This document shows, piece after piece, positions 31,257 to 43,071 of a stretch of 64,000 nucleotides of DNA (positions within the stretch are counted from its first letter, which is position 1; each line of letters starts with the position of its first letter). The notes under the pieces were generated by a model, which ran no database searches, was not told the origin of the DNA, and was given only the letters and a program-made list of their open reading frames with translations. The stretch comes from Metellina segmentata (Eukaryota > Arthropoda > Arachnida > Araneae > Tetragnathidae): positions 64,982,998 to 65,046,997 of the forward strand of contig OX375876.1 of assembly GCA_947359465.1 (NCBI GenBank), given 5' to 3'. Made by a program: the position numbers and the translations under genes.

Positions 31257-33118
31257 CAGCCTAAGTAAGATGGTAATATTTACAAACGAAAAATTAATAA
31301 ACGCTACACCATTGTAACTGCTTATATCCATATTTCTCTGATTAAGTGATAATAACGCCATCTATCGGTGAAATTTTGAAGTGCATTTTTTTATTAAGTC
31401 TTAAAAAATCCGATCCACTATAAGCCTTTTGGTGAAAAACGCTCTCTAATACACCAATTTATTGATTTCATATGATTTTTCGCTGTCTACAAATTTATGG
31501 GACACCCTGTATTTTACTTTTTGTTTTAACTCGGGCATAATGCAAGGTTTGTTTGTAAAATAAATATAAATGTATTAAAGTGCGAATTTTAGAAAAATAT
31601 TTAAAAAATAAGTGTTACTAATCCTATTGAAACACTATTAAGCCGTGATGCAATAAATACATTAAATATGTATGCAAAAAATGCATATGCGGAAGTAGTG
31701 TCTCATGTAATTTAATTTCTTGTCAGCAGTGATGTGAAATTGATTGACTGTGGTTTTCTTTACAGGATACAGTGAACAGTTTTCATTTGTATAATGCTGG
31801 TTTTAAGATCATTTAGCATCCCGTATGCGAAATAATGTAGCTATACGACATATATCGTGTGTATAAGACAACATTAGAGCTGGTAGCCACTGAATCGATG
31901 TATTGGATAGACTATAATGAATTTTGTTGAAAGTTGATACGTAATGAATAATAGCTTAGTCAATAGTTAAAGGGAGAATTCGAAGCAACGCAGTACCTTT
32001 GAATGCTACTTCTGATTATGAACATGGATTTCTATAAACGTATTCTCATTCATCTCGAATAACACTATTAAATTATTAAATTACTGTACGTCATTCCATA
32101 CCTTGTTATATTCTAGATTTAGCATTTATTCAGTTTGAGATATCAGATCTATGATTTTCAACATCAGACAATTAGACTCCAGGTTCATCAATTGGATATT
32201 TGGTTCCAATAATGTTTATAACGACACATATGCGCATCTGTGTGTGTGCTTTGCTTTCCCTAGCAATTCAAACTGCATATTATTCTAGTTTCCACAATTC
32301 TAACCGTATTATTTGAAACTGGCTACTGCTGTCTACCTACCACGATAACAACTCCAGACACTAACTTTGTACTATCTGTTGCCGTAGAAACTAGACGTAA
32401 CCCATTGTTGGAGTATTCAAGTTTGTCATATTGGCTCACCGCTTGAATGGGTCTTCCTGCTTCTGGTTAGTGTTCATCAAGATTCCAATAAAATTAATAT
32501 AACCTCCCTCCTTCTTACGTTAAGAAATTATAAAGGGTTCACCATTCCAAGGAGCTACAGAATCGGTTTTATGGAAAACGAATGACGAACAAACTACTAT
32601 CACCGAAGATTCGTCAAATCGTCTGCAGCCAAATGCACCAAAACCTCATCCGACACATCCCAACTTAAAATGTACGAGCCCTGTTTCCATAGTATCCACC
32701 ATTTGCATTGTGTCTGGAACAGTTCTCATAGTAGACAGATAGAATTATATTATTCAAAGTGTGTAATGTTCGGATCTCAAATACTTAGGTAACAGTATGA
32801 TTAGACCTCATGCAGCAAAACATGAACGTAGAGCACAAGCCATTTTTAAACACATAAAGAAAATTATTGTACTTACTTTTGAATAATTCATGGTTTATAT
32901 AATCCGATACATAGTCTGAAATAAAAACAATCATTCAAAATAAGTCAAATTCATAATTCTAGCAACAGGACCATCGAATACAGTTTTATGCACCGCAGAA
33001 AAAATCCGTAAAATGTTGATAGGAATACAAAAAATCGAATCAGTCTGCAAATAATTCTGTCCACTCTAAACAAACCTAAATTTGCACACAAAGTAATTAT
33101 TGAAAAACTTTTAAGTAC
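31257..33118. other. Unassigned, about 1.9 kb
   Basis: No gene is visible. TATGGGACACCCTGTAT at about 31496-31512 resembles the outer end of a DNA element (reading ATACAGGGTGTCCCATA inward), but I found no partner end. Confidence 0.45.
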
Positions 33119-33306
33119 CAAAATTGGCCCGAAACCAACTAGCAAAAATGCTACAAACCAAATTCCAAAATTTTTACAAACTAAGTGTCAAAATTGCCAC
33201 AAACCAAATAACAAAATTTCCACAAAAATAATACCAAATACGCCACAAATCAAGAACCAATAAAGCCACAAACTAAGTATCCAAAACCCCACAACCCAAA
33301 TACCAG
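33119..33306. repeat. Degenerate 22-24-bp minisatellite
   Basis: Eight or so copies of a CCACAAACCAAATACCAAAAT-like unit are present, each opening with C(C/T)ACAAA and containing CCAAA. Divergence between units is high. Confidence 0.75.
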
Positions 33307-36300
33307 TCATGTATCATAGTTTGGAATTAATTTTCAGCCTGTTGGCAAAATCTCTTATGTCATCAGCTGATCCAATAAAAGTTACAACCGAATGTATATA
33401 ATAGTAATAGAATCAACTCATAAGGAAAACTATTCGTTTTATTGCTCTCCTGAAAAATACAGTTTTTAGACATATGACCTTTTTTACTTTCAGTGACGAT
33501 ATGTAGCCTTCAATCACGTGCAAGTCATAGTTGATTGCAATTTAGTTTTTCACTTGCAACTGTAATTTGATAAATTGGCTAAAATAAATTTGATGAAACT
33601 TATTTTCAAACCCACTTTTTGTATTACAATTTTGAACCATATAACCTAGAGATTTTTTCAATCTAAATTTTTCTATCAAACACGGAAAATTACATAAACG
33701 CATACAATACTATACGCATAGAGGAAAACAAATTCCGTACTGTTACTAAATTAAGTAAAAACATTAACATGTCAATGAAATAAATTGAATAAAGTAACAG
33801 AACTTGAAAATCTTTGCGATTCTAAGGAAAAAAGTTTCAGTATTAACGGAATGTTGACAAAAAGAGCTAATCAAAATAAAAAATATAAAACAAAATAGAG
33901 CTAATCTTTCTATCTACTGATTAGTTGGACAATTTTGCTCCGATGGCGTCTCAAAAACTTCATGGCAAAATTCCAAGATTTTTATTTCAGAAATGAAATT
34001 TTACTCCAAACGTCCACTACAATAGCTTTGAGTTTATCTTTGCATTTCTGTTCTGTATGTATGTCTTATTTATTAAGTACATTTTTTATTTCTTCCATGG
34101 TATTCAAGTAGTATCTGTGTAGTTCAACAGAATGAGATTGCCAGTCCTGTAGATCATGTATGATTTTCAACCAGGACGTTCCCACTTACATGCGTTACAT
34201 TTCAATAAAAATAGATACTTATAGGCAACCATAGCTCTATTCAATATTTAAAGAGCTGGAACGAAATAGGGGATGATATTGTAGTTGATATTCTAGATAG
34301 AATTAGCATACAAAATATTTTATCACACATAATACAGCAATCAGATAATAATATGCATCCATCATAACTTGATAACAAAATAGAGAACTGCTTTGGGAAA
34401 TTAAATTATGTCGTATTCGAAAATTCTATCATTGCTTTATAGACGTATTGCATAGTTTTGAAAGCGGTAATAAAATGACTGTGTAGCCTCTGAATCTTTT
34501 AATTCAAGACTAAAATAGAAACTACTTCATGAATTTTGAGAATATTGCCAAGTGAAAATAAAACAAGCAAAAGACGTGTGCTTCATATCTCTTTCTTGCT
34601 CAAGGCAAATAACTAAAACAAACAAAAAATATCTTGCGGCTCTAATCTTTAACAAAAGAAGTTGCTTAAGTACTTACAGTGCCCTTATATCACACACTTT
34701 GCCCGCCTGACTATATCTTAGTGCATATTCTTATAAAGTAAACAGAAAAGCCGAAATGGGAAATGTTTTTCTTGTTCTAACTTAATTAACAATTTTGTCC
34801 AATGCATTGAAAAAAATGTCGGGAGGTTTGTCACCAAAAATATTTTTACAGGTACACACTGGCTGTGTCTTTTAATTAAGCCATAGAAAAATTTCTCTCA
34901 TTTCAATTTTGAAACAACAAATATTTCACATGAAATTGCAAAATTTTAGACGTAAGAATGTGTTTCTAATGCTTGAAGGACTTTAGCGAGAAGACTACTT
35001 ATTCTAAAATTGATATTATTTCAAAATGTGTCCATGATATCACATCTATATGTATTCGCATTATAATACCGTGAAGATAATTTATCTATCAATTTAATTG
35101 GGATGCAAATATATACATTTAATTCCTGAATAAAATGTTGCAAAATAAAAAAAGTAAAACGTAGGCAAACAGAAACGAAATTCCAATGGAAAAAAAATGT
35201 GGAATTCTGAAAAACAAAAGCTGTACAAAGTCTCGAATTTCGACTTCCTGAGCTGAAATAGAGCAATTCGATTAAAAAACAGAAAAATACTTATATAGAT
35301 TGTTATTGCTCCAAAAAGTATTCTTTATACCAGGTCAAGATAGATTTGCAAAACAGGGCGGTTCTTGCCATGGTTTTCCTTTTTCTAAGATGTGAATCCT
35401 ATTTTTGGTTGGACAATGTTATATACAACATCCATAAGACTGTAAGTATAAGCAATTTCGACAGATTCCCCTTACCATCTCAACAAAATGACAAATCAGT
35501 AGCAATATCCACTTGATTAAAATGGCTAAAGGAAATATTCCTAAAAATAAATGTGCAGCACTATTAAAGATGAATGAAGAGATTTAAAATTTAACAAAGT
35601 TAACAAAATTTGAGTCGACTATAAATGGATACAGTTTCTCTTAATTTTAAGTTTCACCTCCGATGAGCTCTAATATAAAAACATGCTTTGAACCAATCTG
35701 AATGCCAGAGTACTCAAAAGTATATTAGATAGTGAGCAACGTCTGCCATACATTCATATGCATAAAAGTTACATGAGGTTACATAATGCCTTCATATCGT
35801 ATCAGTATATTGACCAAATGATTTGAAAGTTGATATCTGAGAATCAAATTTGGCGCAAATTTTAATCATAAAAGTTTATAGAAGACACAAATATTTATGT
35901 AATGATACCTTGGTATTTGCTCTGTATGATCGATGTACGAGTTGGAAGTTGTAGGGTTTTTTTTTCCGAAGCTGAGCATAGCTAAAATATTTATATTTCT
36001 GTCTTCCATTTAAACTTAAATTAAAGTAAGTTTTTCATATTCTTAAAATTTACTTCTTAAATTTCGATGCTATATTGACTAATTTCTAATTTGGAGTAGT
36101 TTGTTATGCAGATTTTGCATACTTATGTGTAATAAAGATACAGTAACACCCACAGAATCGGTATTTAATCTTTCAAACTCTTTTTGACTTAACGATTTAT
36201 GACATTTAAATACGTAATGCTCAAATACTTCGTACAATTTTCTTTCATTAAGTTAGATTCTTGGAATTTTTGTAACAGATAAACGTAATTACAAACAAAA

Positions 36301-37441
36301 TGAGAACAAAAACGATTCCTTGACTTCTACATGGAAAAGAACGAGCTCCGAACGTGTCTCTTCTAAAATAATGAAGTAGATCTAGAAGTTATTTTTGATT
36401 AAATTCTCATGGGGCTGTCTCTTTTAAAAGTGACTTTAATTTCAAATGAAAAGCCTTTCTTTTTCAACTGGAACACATATTCCTGAAACAAGCTGTCAAG
36501 ATTTCCTTTTTAAAAAGGTCTACTAAATGAAACATTAGCCGAGCAGAAATAAATTGGTGGGAAAAAAGTTCGCAAAATTTAATCAAATTTTCTAGACAGT
36601 TGGAGTCTTCATTTCTCAGTATGAAAGTAAAAGAAGTTAAAAAGAAAGAAGAGAAAATAAATTCGATATAGTGTGCTTAAAACGAGAATGGCTGTTAACT
36701 GTTTTCCCCTCAGCTTGAAACTCAATTTAAATGCTCCGATGGCAGTTAGGAAAACAAATCTAATACTTTCAGTTTCCTAACTAGTCACTTTAATGTGAAC
36801 CCAGGGAATGCTTGTAAGAAACTTAAATTGAAGAAAGAAAGCGAAAAATTCTAACGATTTACTGGATAGCGTGAAAAGAAAACTTTAAACAGCTTACGAG
36901 CTTTATGAGTTCGACTACATATGGAAATTGGGGTATTGATTTGAAATGCAGTTTAAATAAATTTTACACGTGATATCATGCTGCCATCTAGTGCTAGATT
37001 CTTGAGCAAATATATACTCGTTTTAGAGCAGAAACTCGTTAACTAAAACATAATGTTTTACAAAACATCAATTGAGAGACTAAAAGTATGTTTTTAGTTT
37101 AAAAATTAAAATTATAAACATCTGGATAATGTTAAGGAAACAGATTACCATGTGACTATTTGTTTATCATCAAAACATGAAAATAAGCTCTTGGTGTCAA
37201 AGAATAAATGCCAGTTAATGAGTTTCTGCTCTAAGCCGACGATATATGAATAACTTCTTTTTTCAAATGTACTGAGTCTATAAATATAATACTTTTGTTT
37301 GAAAATATGTAAAATTATTTATTTTTCCGTAATATTTATACCAACCACTTATAATTCCATAACTGTTAGAAACAAATTATGTGTATATGTATTATTGTTA
37401 TCAATCCACATGGTAAATATTTATCTTAGACTAAGTCCAAA
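33307..37441. other. Featureless AT-rich stretch, about 4.1 kb
   Basis: I see no gene, no repeat family from elsewhere in the window and no tandem array. The only frame listed is an 81-codon minus-strand one (35021-35266) without recognisable motifs. Intergenic or intronic DNA is the simplest reading. Confidence 0.5.
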
Positions 37442-37834
37442 ATGTTGCGTTTTTCAAGTCGCACAGTGACTAATTTCTGTTCATTCAAGAACTGTTCCAT
37501 CAGTACACCTATACAATCTAAAATGTGGGAAAGAGTTGTTAGGGTTTCGGTTGATTTGACGTTTTATGGTGCAAGGGCCGTATTTGGCCAAGCTGCCCCA
37601 AACACAAGACAAGTAAAAAGTATCGTGAAAGGGAGAATAGAAGGAATTGGGGAACACAAGTTGTGGGAAGAAAGCAAGAAAGATCATTTGGGGTACCCAG
37701 GACTCAGGAGAGCGACACCCGTGTTAACAATGGACATTAAACCGTATGATAACAAAAGATCACTCTCAAGAAACCCCATACACACTTTAAAAATATGTGG
37801 CTCCGAATGTACTGGGGTAGCGGAGCTCGGATAA
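37442..37834 (+). CDS. Unrecognised 130-codon open frame
   Basis: An ATG-started frame runs 130 codons. I do not recognise it. The sequence is moderately basic, has no transmembrane segment or signal peptide that I can see, and no motif I can name. The local base composition is less AT-rich than the flanks (for example GGGCCGTATTTGGCCAAGCT near 37575), which by itself makes a longer frame likely by chance or marks an unlisted repeat. There are no matching exons nearby. Confidence 0.2.
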   Translation: MLRFSSRTVTNFCSFKNCSISTPIQSKMWERVVRVSVDLTFYGARAVFGQAAPNTRQVKSIVKGRIEGIGEHKLWEESKKDHLGYPGLRRATPVLTMDIKPYDNKRSLSRNPIHTLKICGSECTGVAELG

Positions 37835-37936
37835 GTTATTTGTGTGTATTAAATGTCTAAGATAACCTCACCCCTTTGCATTCCGGGCACTTATCTCAAA
37901 TTATATGACCAGTCCCTCATGAAATAAAAGTATGTA

Positions 37937-38693
37937 GAGGAGAATGGGGTAAGACCGTGTAGTGGGGTAAAACCAAGTACTTTGATTCTGGTGTCATTAG
38001 TTCTGCTTTCTAGCTGACAGATTCTGAATTACACTTCACTAGTCAAGAAAGAGCGGCCATATTTTTTTGGCGTGCTATTGATGTTGAATTCACGGCGTCT
38101 GTGTAGGTTAATTTGTTTTACGATATCAACTCGCTAATGTTCTTTTGTTTTTAAACTATCCTTATTTTATAATTATTACATCTATTCAAAATATATTTAG
38201 TCATGCTTATTATATGTTTACTAAGGATTTATACCCTAACAAACAATAAGGATTTAGTACAATAGTAGCGTGGTTATGTTTCGTTTCTACAACCTCTTTG
38301 ACCGGGTTAGACCGGGTACGCCGAGTGGGGCAAGACCAGGTATCGAAGTGTCTTGGCTGGGCTCACGAAAGCTGAATTGAAGCGGAGGAAGAAGACAATT
38401 ACTTTACATGTAAATTTTGTAAATAATATTCTTAAATTGCCATATAAAATAAAAATGTCTACTACTTTTCGACTGAAAATCTAGTTTTACTAATTTCTCA
38501 TAGAGTTAACAAGTGCACCCGGTCTTACCCCACTAGTAGGATAATACCGGATGATTTGACTATAGCTTTTCTGGAAATATATATTGTACTCGCTTAAACA
38601 GTGAATATTTTAAATAAATCACAATCCTAGGTGGAACAGTTTAGCTCCAACAGGCCGTCGGGTCTTAGCTACCTCGTTTACCCCAATTTCCCC
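37937..38693. mobile_element. Possible non-autonomous pogo/Tigger-like element
   Basis: The left end has GAGAATGGGGTAAGACC and, 16 bp on, GTAGTGGGGTAAAACC. The right side carries the inverse pair GGTCTTACCCCACTAG (38522-38537) and TTTACCCCAATTTCCCC (38677-38693). GGGGTAAGACC-type ends recall those of the pogo element at 56.0 kb. A TA flanks the left end (37935-37936) but not clearly the right. There is no transposase frame inside. Confidence 0.4.
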
Positions 38694-38778
38694 AATGCCA
38701 AAGCCCTCAAAATCTTCAACTTTCTCAAATATATAAACTTTTATTTTTTCCATATACAATTATCGTATACCTTTATTA

Positions 38779-40295
38779 AACTGGTGTCCAAAATTATCGT
38801 TACATGCATAGAATCACGGATTTCTCACAGACTGCGAACTATAATTTTATGAATTTGTCTGGAATAAGACATAGCAGCATAACACATAAATACAAAGTGA
38901 AAAATGTAAGAACACTGCATATGATATAAAACTGTAGCATGAAACCATAAAAGTGGCAATAATATGTGACAAGGAGAGTTCAGAAAAAAATGAATAACTC
39001 AGAAAAAATTAAGGCTTATGAATTTAATTTGGAATGTGATCGCCACTGACTTGTACTCACATATCAGAACGTGATTTCATGCTGGCAATAATGTTGTTGA
39101 TTACAGTTTGGGGAATTAAATTCCACTTCTCCACAAATGCGGTCTTTAGGTCATTTTTATCTCTAGAAGGAGGATGTCTCCGTGCAACTACTTTTCCAAG
39201 GTAGTCCCATAAGTTTTCTATTTGGTTCATATTAGGATTTTTTGCTGGCCACGGTATTCCCACAATGGCTTCATTTTCAAGGAATTCGTCAACTAGGTTC
39301 GCTCGACGTAGACGAGCATTATTGTCCATAAATAAAAAATCAGATCCATATGCACCTCTGAAAGGTCTTACATATCGTTCTAAGACTTCATCCCGATACA
39401 TCTGGCCGGTCACAGATCCTCTGTTGAAAACATGTAGTGGCTTACGTCCATCGATGATTATTCCACATCACATCAGCACGACCAAAATGATCACATTCCA
39501 TTATGTTCGAAGGAAGATTTCGCGGTCGTGGCTCCCTCCAGATGTAAAAAAGCTTAGAATCAGATGTTAAACTAAGCTTGATCAGTAAAGAGGACATGGG
39601 TCCATTGGTGTTGACACCAGTTCTGATGTTATTTGCACCAATTAAAGCTATCCCTCTTATGTTGGGAAGACAGTGAAACACATACCCTTGACTTTCTGGA
39701 ATAAAGGACTTTTCATTAAGCCTTCTGTATACAGTTTGCCATGATACAACAGTTTCCGTGGCGGCTGCAAGCTCTGAACTTAACTGCCGAGCAGTAGACT
39801 TCCTGTTACGACGGGCAGTTATCACCATCTATCGATCTTGAGAAGCAGTTGTTATACGTTTACGACCTTGTCCAAGCCTCCTCACAACAGTTCCAGAGTT
39901 CTTAAATTGTTTCCATAGCGCAGAGACTGTCTTGAAATATTCACACATCTCGCTGCTTCAATGATTGTCTGCCCTGCTTCTAAACGGCTGATATTGTGTC
40001 AGTTCACAGATTCTTCCAAACGATACTTCGGAGCCATAACAGACCGTTTCGAGTCCTTACGCACTGAAATCAAACGCTGTATTGCAGAAATTCACTTACT
40101 AAAAAGCTCTTGATTCACCGTCGAATGACGCAACGCCTTGATTTACATATCAGAAACCGTTTGAACACTTTTGATTGGATAATTCTAACTAGGCTTGTCT
40201 TTTACACATTTCCGGAAAAAATGGATTACATCGAATGGATATTCCGTGGAATATAATATTTTTTGGGTATGTAAGTATAATTTTGGACATGAGTG
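38779..40295 (-). mobile_element. Tc1-like transposon, minus strand, dead
   Basis: The element is 1517 bp and is flanked by TA at 38777-38778 and 40296-40297. The right end read inward is CACTCATGTCCAAAATTATA and the left is AACTGGTGTCCAAAATTATC, sharing TGTCCAAAATTAT and the following TTACAT. The transposase gene fills the middle on the minus strand. It is a different Tc1 family from the one at 6.5 kb. Confidence 0.85.
39057..40038 (-). pseudogene. Tc1-like transposase, disrupted
   Basis: A plausible start is the ATG whose complement is at 40036-40038 (MAPKYRLEESVN), with a stop at once after it. RLEAGQTIIEAARCVNIS is the first helix-turn-helix and GQGRKRIT the GRPR-like linker. The C-terminal catalytic frame (39057-39413) reads FLFMDNNARLRRANLVDEFL, then PNMNQIENLWDYLG. 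The relatives have MDDNARPH. The second Asp of that pair is catalytic and is Asn here. The Glu of QIEN is kept. Other damage includes a stop replacing a residue next to TASQDR (near 39830) and several frame changes between 39440 and 39830. The enzyme would be inactive. Confidence 0.88.
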
Positions 40296-40297
40296 TA

Positions 40298-41678
40298 TTT
40301 TAAATACGACTACATTAAACAAAATGTTTACATTTCCTGGAAGCCCCTTGGACGTCGGGCCCTTATTTGAAGAGTACTACCCTATTACCTGTGACCTCTC
40401 CACATAAGGATTCTTATTTCCATACTTATTCAAATGATAAACTGCATTAAAAAAAAGAAATTTAAAGACCACAAAAAAGGGTCTCGAATCCCATAAACTC
40501 TCTTTGGAAAACGCATTTAAAATTAACTCTTTCTCTAATTTATGATTTTAAGGAAAATTATATTTCAAACTCTTTTCTTTTTGAGATACTATTTCAAAAT
40601 GCAAATTAAGTTTCAAATAAATGAAACACATTTACCTTTGAAGGAAATAGATAAAGCAGGGCGGAGTAGCTTTCTTAGATCTGAGAAGAGTGTCGCGAGG
40701 GCTTATGAAGCGATTTGGGTCGATTGGCTATCAAACTATTGTTTTAAATCACACTTAATAATCACTATAACCAATTAATAATTAGTCCCATATTAAAATT
40801 CATGTTTTTTCCTTCAATCAAGCGGCGAATCTACAAACCAGGCGATCGGCAGAAGTAACATGATCTGTCCATTTCATTAGAAGGTTGATGACGATACAGT
40901 GATGGGACGTCAAACCAAGAGAGCGATTCCCTCAGCCAATAATTGAGTGGCATAAGACCAACAGATCCTGTTTATTTACAAAACGGTCACAATCAATAAC
41001 ACGATTTGAACTTTTATTAAAAATTAATCGGCACTTGAGAAATTGAAACAGAAAAGAATCCTATCTCGCAAACTCATATAGATTGGAATTATAAAGCATC
41101 TGGGATTAAAACGATGCATCTGGGATTAAAATGTAAACACAGCCACAACGTAGCTCAATGCGAGATATCCAATGCAATTACCATGATCAGACGAGTTTGG
41201 CTAACATCAAACTGTCCACTTAGTTCGATCTATGTACAATAAGTACCGCTCAAGAGAAATATATTATTTCTCTTACGTGGAGCAAAAACCGACCTCATTT
41301 GCTTTTGGTGAATGACAGTGAGATCATTTCCTATACTAGAATAGCAGTTAACTAAATTCATCGCCTTCTATTCATCGATCTTCTAATGAAATAGACTGAG
41401 AATGTGAGTATCATGCTATTTCTTCAGGTCGCTAGGTTTGGAGATCTGTCACATAGTAATGGTAAAAAGCATGGATCCCAATGTGGGACAAATTATTGAT
41501 TGGTTAAAGTGATTATACGGCATGATTAAAAATACTAGTACTATAATACTAATAATACGATAACCAATCGGCTAAGTCGATTTGACCATCTGAAACCTCC
41601 TACATGATCTGTCTATTTCATTGGAAGGTCGATGCTGCTATTCATATAGATGTAGATGTGGACGGAGTCTGCAGGTAA
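40298..41678. other. Unassigned, with small direct repeats
   Basis: A segment reading ACATGATCTGTC(C/T)ATTTCATT(A/G)GAAGGT occurs at 40859 and 41611. GCATCTGGGATTAAAA occurs twice near 41097 and 41116. No gene is visible. Confidence 0.55.
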
Positions 41679-42035
41679 GATCTCAGAATCGTAGTTCACG
41701 TGGGCTGGGGAATTAACTCGGGCCGATTGTCTATCCAAATGGAAATTAGATCATTCATCACGCATGTTAATCAGTCCTACAATAGGATTCGTACGTTGAT
41801 CTCAGAAGCGTAGTTCGCGTGGGTTGGGGAATCGACTCGGGCCGATTGTCTATCCAAATGGAAATTAGATCATTCATCACGCATGTTAATCAGTCCTACA
41901 ATAGGATTCGTACGTTGATCTCAGAAACGTAGTTCGCGTGGGTTGGGGAATCGACTCGGGCCGATTGTCTATCCAAATGGAAATTAGATCATTCATCACG
42001 CATGTTAATCTGTCCTACATTAGGATTCGTGCGCT
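41679..42035. repeat. Three 119-bp direct repeats
   Basis: GATCTCAGAA starts at 41679, 41798 and 41917, exactly 119 bp apart. Each unit contains GGGCCGATTGTCTATCCAAA, TCATCACGCATGTTAATC and TAGGATTCGT. Copies differ by only a few bases, so the amplification is recent compared with other arrays here. Confidence 0.95.
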
Positions 42036-42110
42036 GTTTTAATAAACTTTCTTTACAATAAACGTAACTTTCAACAGAATATCTTTAAATAGAGAATTCG
42101 TAAGATCTAA

Positions 42111-42530
42111 GACCTGGTGCACACATCCGGTTTTTCAACATACGACGCCGCTGCCGCAGCGCAAGTGCGGTCTGAGATACATTAGATCCAATGGAGTAGT
42201 GCATACATGCCTCCGACACCGTTGCGGCGATGCACGTCCAACTTGTATCCAGTTCTCCACGGCGCCGCAGCTCGCCTCTCCGGTCTTAAGTACCTTGTTT
42301 TCTTGAATAAATGAAAAATGGTTGCATCCAGTAACGTCTATTTTGTGTGTTTTGAAATGTACATTTTTTACACCAAGTAAGCTAAATAAACACGTTTTCT
42401 TCGAAGAATATTTATCGCAAATGGCGCGAAATGAGTACTTGCGTCATTTCTGTGTCATTATTGTGTGCATAGTTGGGTTTGGTGCCGCAGCGGCGCCGCA
42501 AATGGAAAAAATGGATGTGTTCACCGGGCC
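42111..42530 (+). mobile_element. Harbinger-type MITE (copy 1)
   Basis: The left end GACCTGGTGCACACATCCGG and the right end (read inward) GGCCCGGTGAACACATCCAT are imperfect inverted repeats, followed inside by GC-rich GACGCCGCTGCCGCAGCG and CCGCAGCGGCGCCGC. Flanking triplets are TAA and TGA, near the TWA duplications of PIF/Harbinger. The interior has a short frame with KHVFFEEYLSQMARNEYLRH, also found in copy 2 (55.15 kb, opposite strand), so it may be a transposase or accessory-protein exon remnant. Confidence 0.6.
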
Positions 42531-43071
42531 TGACATGAAACTGAGCACATATTACCGTTTATTTCATAACAAGGTCTATATCTAGGTCAAGTATCACACG
42601 ATTCCACTGTCGAGTGAACTCTGCTCTAATAGAAAATACATAACAATTTCATCAGATTTAAAACAAAACGATACGATGAGTAGTTTCGAAATCATATTTT
42701 CTAAACAAGTTTGAGTTGTTGCTGTCGGGTAACAAACATTCATAACCAACAAAGTCATAATTAGGGCAACTTTTTGCAACAAATGCAACTTTTTATCACA
42801 CGTTCTACGCTGTATGTAAAGTGCTGAAACCAAAATTCCTCCTACATGGGGTGTATTGTAAGTGAGTTAAAACCGCAACATAAATGCAACTTTTTGCATA
42901 AATGCAACCACCTGCAACTTTTTAAAATGTAACTCAAAATTAAATAGGCAACTATTTAATAACTATTCTGTAAAGTAATATTTCCAAATATATATATATA
43001 TATCTCTATATTAAAAAAATGTTACCGCCGACGCCGCCGCCGCAGAATTGAAAACTGTGCTATTTAGCTCG
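42531..43071. repeat. Region with repeated TGCAACTTT motifs
   Basis: AAATGCAACTTTTT-type motifs occur at about 42781, 42882 and 42905. A similar cluster, in part inverted with its GTTG(C/T)CCTA neighbour, lies at 46290-46400. A (TA)-rich patch is at 42992-43003. No gene is visible. Confidence 0.5.

Noticed and set aside
41679..42035. CRISPR or integron-like array
   Set aside because: Three 119-bp units are nearly identical along their full length, so they are plain tandem duplications.
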